A DNA stretch of 64,000 nt from Brevundimonas bullata. Its GTDB lineage: Bacteria; Pseudomonadota; Alphaproteobacteria; Caulobacterales; Caulobacteraceae. The notes beneath the pieces were generated by a model, which made no database searches, had not been told where the DNA came from, and worked only from the letters and a program-made list of their open reading frames with translations. Positions within the stretch are counted from its first letter, which is position 1, and the number at the start of each line of letters is the position of its first letter. The stretch spans positions 40,785 to 104,784 of the forward strand of contig NZ_QLLC01000012.1 in the NCBI RefSeq assembly GCF_003350205.1, written 5' to 3'. The position numbers were made by a program, and so were the translations under genes. Shown piece by piece: positions 59,795 to 64,000 of the stretch.

Positions 59795-59932
59795 CGTCAC
59801 CCTCGGGCTTATCCCGAGGGCCCATCGTTCGGCAAACGCCTCGCGTCCCTTGCAGACGAAAGGCGCGACCCGAGCGATTCCGCGCAGTTTGTGAGGCCGC
59901 CATAGGCCCTCGGGACAAGCCCGAAGGTGACG
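59795..59932. repeat. Paired intergenic inverted repeat with a GANTC site
   Basis: Left half CGTCACCCTCGGGCTTATCCC and right half CCCGAAGGTGACG pair imperfectly over about 30 bases around a long centre. GATTC lies at 59876-59880. Between converging genes. Confidence 0.75.
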
Positions 59933-59944
59933 GTTGTTATGGGG

Positions 59945-60184
59945 TCAGACCCGGATATCCAGCAGCGAACCCGGCCGCTGATAGCGCGTAGCCGAAGGCG
60001 CTTCCTGCGTCTGAACTGATCGCACCGGCGTGTCCGCCCGGGTCTCGACCGGAGCCGCGGCGGGCGTCGGCGCGCTCACCCCCATGGCCGCGCGGAAGAA
60101 GGCGGACTGGGAGGTTCTCAGCGCATGGGCCGCGCCGCCTGCGGGAGGCGGAAAGGCCGGGCGGTCTGAAGGAATCGCGGACAT
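59945..60184 (-). CDS. Small uncharacterised protein
   Basis: A 79-residue polar, Pro/Ala-rich protein ending RYQRPGSLLDIRV. No domain recognised; the conserved-looking C-terminus suggests a short interaction motif. It lies 72 bases beyond the ccmG stop on the same strand, and has no signal peptide. An in-frame alternative was not found; a longer frame on the same strand with a different C-terminus is less likely. Confidence 0.5.
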   Translation of the reverse strand: MSAIPSDRPAFPPPAGGAAHALRTSQSAFFRAAMGVSAPTPAAAPVETRADTPVRSVQTQEAPSATRYQRPGSLLDIRV

Positions 60185-60256
60185 GGGCCGACGATCCGCG
60201 CAAACGGTCTAGATATGGTTAATGCGCGATTCACCGTGTTTCGCACGGAAGCGGCG

Positions 60257-60817
60257 TTAGCGGACCGGGGCCTTCAGCGCATCGACCAGCTTCTGCAAGT
60301 CGGCGTCGGTCAGCACCGGCCCCGACGACTTGGCGACGATGGTCCCGTAGGCGTCGACGGCAAAGCTCTCCGGCACGCCCGAGACGCCCAGATCCAGCCC
60401 CGCCCGCCCCTCGCGGTCCACCAGGACCAGGGCGTAGGGGTCGCCCAGTTCGTCGAGGAAGGCGCGGGTCGCAATGGGGTCGTCCTTGTAGGCCACGCCG
60501 ACGACATTGATCCCTTGCGCCTTGAGTTTCAGCAGCTGCGGGTGCTCCAGCCGGCACGGCGCGCACCAGCTGGCGAACAGGTTGACGATCATCGGCTTGC
60601 CGACCCCCGCCGTCTTCAGGTCCAGGCGCTGATCGGTCTCGACATCGCCTTGCAGGATGGGAAGGACCGTCAGGGGGATCGGCTGCCCCACCAGGGCGTC
60701 GGGCTTGTAGGACCGCCCCTGACCCGGCGCGCCGGACAGGGTGTTCAACTGGACCATCAGGAAGACGCCCACGGCCAGCAGGGCGACGATGGGGATCAGG
60801 GCGAACCAGCGGTTCAT
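60257..60817 (-). CDS. ccmG: Thiol:disulfide interchange protein CcmG (DsbE)
   Basis: 186-residue membrane-anchored thioredoxin-fold protein of cytochrome c maturation. One N-terminal span (residues ~4-24), then the active site WCAPC (Cys85, Cys88) in FASWCAPCRLEHPQ, and GVPESFAVDAYGTIV with the cis-Pro loop. It reduces apocytochrome c haem-binding cysteines in the periplasm. Its start overlaps the ccmD end, so ccmCDG are coupled. Confidence 0.96.
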   Translation of the reverse strand: MNRWFALIPIVALLAVGVFLMVQLNTLSGAPGQGRSYKPDALVGQPIPLTVLPILQGDVETDQRLDLKTAGVGKPMIVNLFASWCAPCRLEHPQLLKLKAQGINVVGVAYKDDPIATRAFLDELGDPYALVLVDREGRAGLDLGVSGVPESFAVDAYGTIVAKSSGPVLTDADLQKLVDALKAPVR

Positions 60818-60966
60818 TTGCGGGCCTCTTCCAGGCGGGTCAGTTCGCGTTTCCAGCGCCGGGCGGCGACCAGGGCGCGCAGCGAGATCGCGGTGAGCGC
60901 GACTGCGCTGATCGCCCAGGACGACCAGACGAAGACGCCGTAGGGGCTCATGTCGAGATCCAGCAT
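60814..60966 (-). CDS. ccmD: Haem exporter protein CcmD
   Basis: A 50-residue single-span protein: SPYGVFVWSSWAISAVAL, then a basic end WKRELTRLEEARK. Size, one membrane span and a charged cytoplasmic tail fit CcmD, which helps release holo-CcmE from the CcmABC complex. The GTG-free ATG at 60966 gives MLDLDMSPYG. It overlaps ccmG by four bases and follows ccmC by 11. Confidence 0.9.
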   Translation of the reverse strand: MLDLDMSPYGVFVWSSWAISAVALTAISLRALVAARRWKRELTRLEEARK

Positions 60967-60977
60967 CGGCGGTTCCT

Positions 60978-61697
60978 TCAGGCTTCTTGCGCGGCGCGAG
61001 CGCGTAAGGACAGGACGCGGCGACGCCGCACCTCGGTGCGGATCGACGTCAGCCAGACGGCGCCGAACAGCAGGCCGTAGGCCGCCATCATGGTCAGCAG
61101 GGGCGCCAGATAGGCCGGGTCCAGACTGGTCCCGCCCGCGCGCAGCAAGGACGCCGGCTGATGCAAGGTGTTCCACCAGTCGACCGAAAACTTGACGATG
61201 GGCAGGTTGATCAAGCCGACCAGGCCCAGCACCGCGGCGGCGCGGCCAGCCTTGGCCTCGTCGTCGATCGAGGCGCGCAGGGCCATGTAGCCGAGGTAAA
61301 ACAGGAACAGCACCAGCACGCTGGTCAGCCGCGCGTCCCACACCCACCAGGTCCCCCACATGGGCTGGCCCCACAGCGCCCCGGTGATCAGGGCCAGACC
61401 CGTCAGCACCGCGCCCGGCAGAGCGGCGGCGCGGGCGGCGGCGTCGGCCAGAGGGTGACGAAAGACGAGAGCGAAGAAGCTGGAAACGCCCAGGGCGGCA
61501 TAGGCGCCCAGCCCGAGCGTCGCGGCGGGCACATGAATGAACATGATCCGCACCGTGTCGCCCTGCTGATAATCAGCGGGCGCGGTGAAGCTGAGCCAGG
61601 TCCCCACGGCCAGCAAGACGACCGCCAGCCCCCACAGCACCGGGGTGAGCGGGCGGGTGAAGCGCATGAAGCGGTCGGGATTGGCGAGGCCGAACAT
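60978..61697 (-). CDS. ccmC: Haem ABC transporter permease CcmC
   Basis: 239-residue, six-span protein that loads haem onto CcmE. The tryptophan-rich signature MWGTWWVWDARLTS is clear, flanked by IMFIHVPAATLGLG and NLPIVKFSVDWWNTLHQ with the conserved haem-ligating His residues. The ATG at 61697 (MFGLANPDRFMRF) is preferred over an earlier codon. ccmA and ccmB, usual partners, are not in the window; upstream is a repeat and a PfkB-family kinase gene. Confidence 0.96.
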   Translation of the reverse strand: MFGLANPDRFMRFTRPLTPVLWGLAVVLLAVGTWLSFTAPADYQQGDTVRIMFIHVPAATLGLGAYAALGVSSFFALVFRHPLADAAARAAALPGAVLTGLALITGALWGQPMWGTWWVWDARLTSVLVLFLFYLGYMALRASIDDEAKAGRAAAVLGLVGLINLPIVKFSVDWWNTLHQPASLLRAGGTSLDPAYLAPLLTMMAAYGLLFGAVWLTSIRTEVRRRRVLSLRARAAQEA

Positions 61698-61787
61698 GGT
61701 CCGCCGATTACGCGGCGCGACGGGGAACGGCAAGCGCTCCGGATATCGCGTTCAGCAAAACAGCGGAGCGCGAAACCACCCACCCTC

Positions 61788-61905
61788 CGTCATCCCCGGG
61801 CTTGTCCCGGGGATCCAGAGACTCCAGCGTGGCAAGCGGCCCGCCCCGTGAGCCAAACAACAGGCGTCGTGTTTCTGGATTCTCGGCACAGGGCCGAGAA
61901 TGACG
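61788..61905. repeat. Paired intergenic inverted repeat with two GANTC sites
   Basis: Halves CGTCATCCCCGGGCTTGTCCC and GGCACAGGGCCGAGAATGACG are imperfect inverted copies. GACTC at 61820-61824 and GATTC at 61878-61882. It separates the PfkB-family kinase gene from ccmC on the same strand. Confidence 0.8.
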
Positions 61906-61920
61906 GCCAAAATCTGCGAC

Positions 61921-62946
61921 CTACAGCGTCAGCCCGTGCTCGGCGGCCAGGGCCTCCAGCTTGACCATCGGACGCGGTCCCCAGTGAGCGATGACTTCGG
62001 AGGCGGCCAGCGAACCCAGGGCCCCGGCCTCGGCCAGCGAAAGGCCGCGCGCCAAACCCAGCAGGACCCCGGCGGCGTACTGGTCGCCCGCCCCCGTGGT
62101 GTCGACCACCTTGTCCACCGGGACGGCGGCGATCTCGACCCGCTCGTCGCCACGGAACAGCACCGAACCGGCGGCGCCGCGCGTCACGGCGGCGACCTCG
62201 ACGATGCGGCCCAGGTGGGCGGCGGCGGTATCAAAGTCCTCGGTCTCGAACAGGGCGTGCAGTTCGGATTCATTGGCCAGGACGATGTCGGCCGAGGCCT
62301 CGATGAAGGCCAGCAGCTCGGCGCGCCAGCGGTGGACGACAAAGCTGTCCGACAGGGTGATGGCGACCTTGCGGCCCGCCGCATGGGCGGCGGCGGCGGC
62401 GGCCTCGAAGGCGGCGCGGGCCGGGGCCGGATCGAACAGATAGCCTTCCAGATAGACGATCTCGCTGGCGCCGATCAGCTCGGCGTCGATGTCAGCAACC
62501 GTCAGCTGGTTGGCGGCGCCCAGGAAGGTGCACATGGTGCGCTGGGCGTCGGGCGTGACGTTGATCAGGCAACGGCCGGTGCCGAAGCCCTGCCCTGCGC
62601 CGTCTTCCAGAACCGGAGTGTCGAAGTGGACGCCGGCGGCGCGGATGTCGTGGCTGAAGACCTCGCCCAGGGTGTCCTTGGCCACCTTGCCGATATAGGC
62701 CGCGCGACCGCCGAACGAGCCGACGCCCGCCACGGTGTTGCCGGCCGACCCGCCCGAGGCCTCGACCCCCGCCGCCATGGCGTCATAGAGAGCCGCGCTC
62801 TGGGCTTCGTCCACCAGCTGCATCGAGCCGGGCGTCAGGCCCTGGGCGTCGAGGAAGGCGGGCTCGCACGGGCTCAGCACGTCGACGATGGCGTTGCCGA
62901 CGGCGCAGACGTCGAAGCGGGCGGCAGAGATGGCGTTCTGGGTCAT
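61921..62946 (-). CDS. PfkB family kinase, adenosine-kinase type
   Basis: 341-residue ribokinase-fold sugar or nucleoside kinase. The N-terminal signature SGGSAGNTVAGVGSFGGRAAY and the C-terminal DTTGAGDQYAAGVLLGL (anion hole and catalytic Asp) are complete. The order VGNAIVDVLS...GSMQLVD and the NES segment ANESEL resemble adenosine kinases of alphaproteobacteria, so adenosine phosphorylation is the best guess. The start is the ATG at 62946. Confidence 0.92.
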   Translation of the reverse strand: MTQNAISAARFDVCAVGNAIVDVLSPCEPAFLDAQGLTPGSMQLVDEAQSAALYDAMAAGVEASGGSAGNTVAGVGSFGGRAAYIGKVAKDTLGEVFSHDIRAAGVHFDTPVLEDGAGQGFGTGRCLINVTPDAQRTMCTFLGAANQLTVADIDAELIGASEIVYLEGYLFDPAPARAAFEAAAAAAHAAGRKVAITLSDSFVVHRWRAELLAFIEASADIVLANESELHALFETEDFDTAAAHLGRIVEVAAVTRGAAGSVLFRGDERVEIAAVPVDKVVDTTGAGDQYAAGVLLGLARGLSLAEAGALGSLAASEVIAHWGPRPMVKLEALAAEHGLTL

Positions 62947-63044
62947 GCGCGCCCCATAGCGGGACAAGCGTCGCGACGCCAGCGCCGGGCTTTTCGCCGC
63001 CGTCGAAAACAGCCTATGCAGGTCGCCTCCGAGGAGCCGCCCCC

Positions 63045-63935
63045 ATGATCGACGTCGCTGTCCTGACCCCCGACCCCGCCGACCCCTCCTACGCCGGGCA
63101 ATGGCCGGGCGTGCTAGACCGACTGAGCGGGGCCCTCGCCACGGCGGGGATCAAGGCCCGGCCGACGCCCTGGACCGATCACGTCGAGAACGCCCATGGC
63201 CTGATGGACTATCCGTTGGTCCTGCCGCTGATCGTCTGGGGCTACCACCGCGATCATGACCTCTGGGTTCAGGCCTGCGCGACCTGGGCCGAGGCGGGCG
63301 CAGCCCTGGCCAATCCCGCCGAGGTGCTGCGCTGGAACTCCGACAAGCGCTACCTGGCCAAGCTGGCCGAGAAGGGCGTGGCCATCCCGCCGACCATCTG
63401 GACCGACCACGCCAGCCCCGCCGTGGTCGAGGCCGCCTTCGCCGCCACCGGCGCCGAGCAACTGATCGTCAAGCCGACCGTATCCGGCGGCGCCTGGCGC
63501 ACGCTCAAGGTCGCTGCCGGCGACCTGCTGGAACAGGTGCTGACCGAGGCGCCGGAAGGCGGGGCCATGATCCAGCCCTTCCTGCCGACCATCGCCACAG
63601 CGGGCGAGACCTCCCTGCTCTTCTTCGGCGGCGACCTGAGCCACGTGGTCAACAAGCGCCCGGCCCACGCCGACGAGTTCCGCATCCAGGTCCAGTACGG
63701 CGGCCAGTACCGACGCCTGGATCAGGCCCCCGAAGGCGCGCTGAGCTTGGCCGAACGGACGCTCGCCGCCATCGACGAGCCCCTTCTCTACGCCCGCATC
63801 GACATGGTCCCCGACGCCGACGGCCAGTGGCTGCTGATGGAGGCCGAACTCATCGAGCCCGACTTCTACCTCAGCGCCGCCCCCGAGGCCGGCCCCCGCT
63901 TCGGCCGCGCCGTAGCGGAGCGGCTGGGGCTGTAG
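63045..63935 (+). CDS. ATP-grasp domain protein (RimK/DcsG-like)
   Basis: 296-residue ATP-grasp ligase-type enzyme. The segment VLRWNSDKRYLAKLAEKGV opens the ATP-grasp fold, EQLIVKPTVSGGAWRTLKV is the phosphate-binding part, and a C-terminal WLLMEAELIEPDFYL holds metal-ligating Glu and Asp. It resembles RimK and the cycloserine-pathway protein DcsG; the amine and acid substrates are unknown. The only other D-cycloserine genes (dcs) would be expected nearby and are not seen, so a cycloserine role is not supported. Confidence 0.86.
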   Translation: MIDVAVLTPDPADPSYAGQWPGVLDRLSGALATAGIKARPTPWTDHVENAHGLMDYPLVLPLIVWGYHRDHDLWVQACATWAEAGAALANPAEVLRWNSDKRYLAKLAEKGVAIPPTIWTDHASPAVVEAAFAATGAEQLIVKPTVSGGAWRTLKVAAGDLLEQVLTEAPEGGAMIQPFLPTIATAGETSLLFFGGDLSHVVNKRPAHADEFRIQVQYGGQYRRLDQAPEGALSLAERTLAAIDEPLLYARIDMVPDADGQWLLMEAELIEPDFYLSAAPEAGPRFGRAVAERLGL

Positions 63936-64000
63936 GGCCTCAGCCTATCACTAGCCCTCCCCCTCGAGGGGGGAGGGCTAGTGATAGGCTGAGGCCCTAC
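63932..64000. repeat. Near-perfect long inverted repeat at the window's right edge
   Basis: A snap-back sequence with arms of about 34 bases centred on CTCGAG; the only break is one extra G in the right arm. It includes the stop codon of the ATP-grasp gene and core CCCTCC/GGAGGG. The window ends where the right arm ends, so it may continue. Confidence 0.8.

Noticed and set aside
59937..60203. Alternative 88-residue frame overlapping the small gene at 59945-60184
   Set aside because: It is Arg-rich shadow-type sequence; the 79-residue frame has a more protein-like composition and a plain ATG start, though neither is certain.
63045..63935. D-cycloserine biosynthesis cluster from the DcsG-like ATP-grasp gene
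   Set aside because: No other dcs-type gene lies nearby, and ATP-grasp proteins of this type are widespread without cycloserine genes.

Overview
The window is a very GC-rich, densely packed piece of bacterial chromosome that looks like core genome of an alphaproteobacterium. Several things point to Caulobacterales, with Brevundimonas my best guess: the order sdhCDAB near mdh and zapE, dnaK-dnaJ close to hrcA-grpE, a DUF1674/SDHAF4 protein, a TrmB carrying SFGRIKSRPIKARQ, short ATGA or GTGA overlaps between genes, and GANTC sites inside intergenic repeats. The genus is an inference and was not tested by any search. No rRNA, tRNA, CRISPR array, transposase, phage gene or recognisable defence system was seen.

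Layout. 1-4.1 kb: a truncated P-loop kinase, a 2Fe-2S ferredoxin and succinate dehydrogenase (sdhCDAB), all on the minus strand. 4.2-9.1 kb: HIT and EcsC proteins, malate dehydrogenase, zapE and aspartate-semialdehyde dehydrogenase. 9.1-11.7 kb: two EamA-type permeases around a small exported NTF2-like protein. 11.7-20.6 kb: dapB, the chaperones dnaJ, dnaK, grpE and their regulator hrcA, an alkB/dienelactone-hydrolase pair bracketed by two inverted repeat copies, and rph. 21.3-33.3 kb: the transcription/translation block rimP-nusA-ylxR-infB, two unfamiliar genes, then rbfA-truB-rpsO-pnp. 33.4-42.3 kb: a chemoreceptor, DUF1993, trmB, htpX, SDHAF4, a Tyr/Pro-rich secreted protein, pyrF, marC, an SDR and an Rrf2 regulator. 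42.5-47.1 kb: a coupled small protein-glpK-phosphotransferase operon, a threonine/serine dehydratase and a MaoC hydratase. 47.1-53.7 kb: an MHYT-PAS-HWE sensor kinase and a sugar-nucleotide locus (WbpB-like and WbpE-like enzymes facing an AGE-family epimerase and a GmhB-like phosphatase). 53.9-64 kb: PhnA, a duplicated exported protein, NAD synthetase, ftsY-yciB, a MarR regulator, ccmC-ccmD-ccmG, a PfkB-family (adenosine-type) kinase and an ATP-grasp enzyme.

How the parts fit. The window joins TCA-cycle and respiratory enzymes (sdh, mdh, the SDH assembly factor, cytochrome c maturation), lysine/threonine-branch enzymes (asd, dapB), proteostasis (dnaKJ, grpE, hrcA, htpX) and the RNA/ribosome maturation operon.

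The signals that genes do not explain are intergenic. (1) Three copies of a small stem/internal-loop/stem RNA-like element lie after mdh, asd and pnp. The internal loop is nearly invariant (AAC or ATC on one side, TGCTTG on the other) while the helices differ in sequence but still pair. (2) A dispersed family of paired inverted repeats of about 100-140 bp occupies at least twelve intergenic gaps, often between converging genes, and several copies carry GANTC sites. (3) Local leader hairpins lie before rpsO and rimP, and an 18-bp palindrome lies before sdhC. No complete new multi-gene system is evident. The three-copy RNA element is the strongest candidate for something undescribed.
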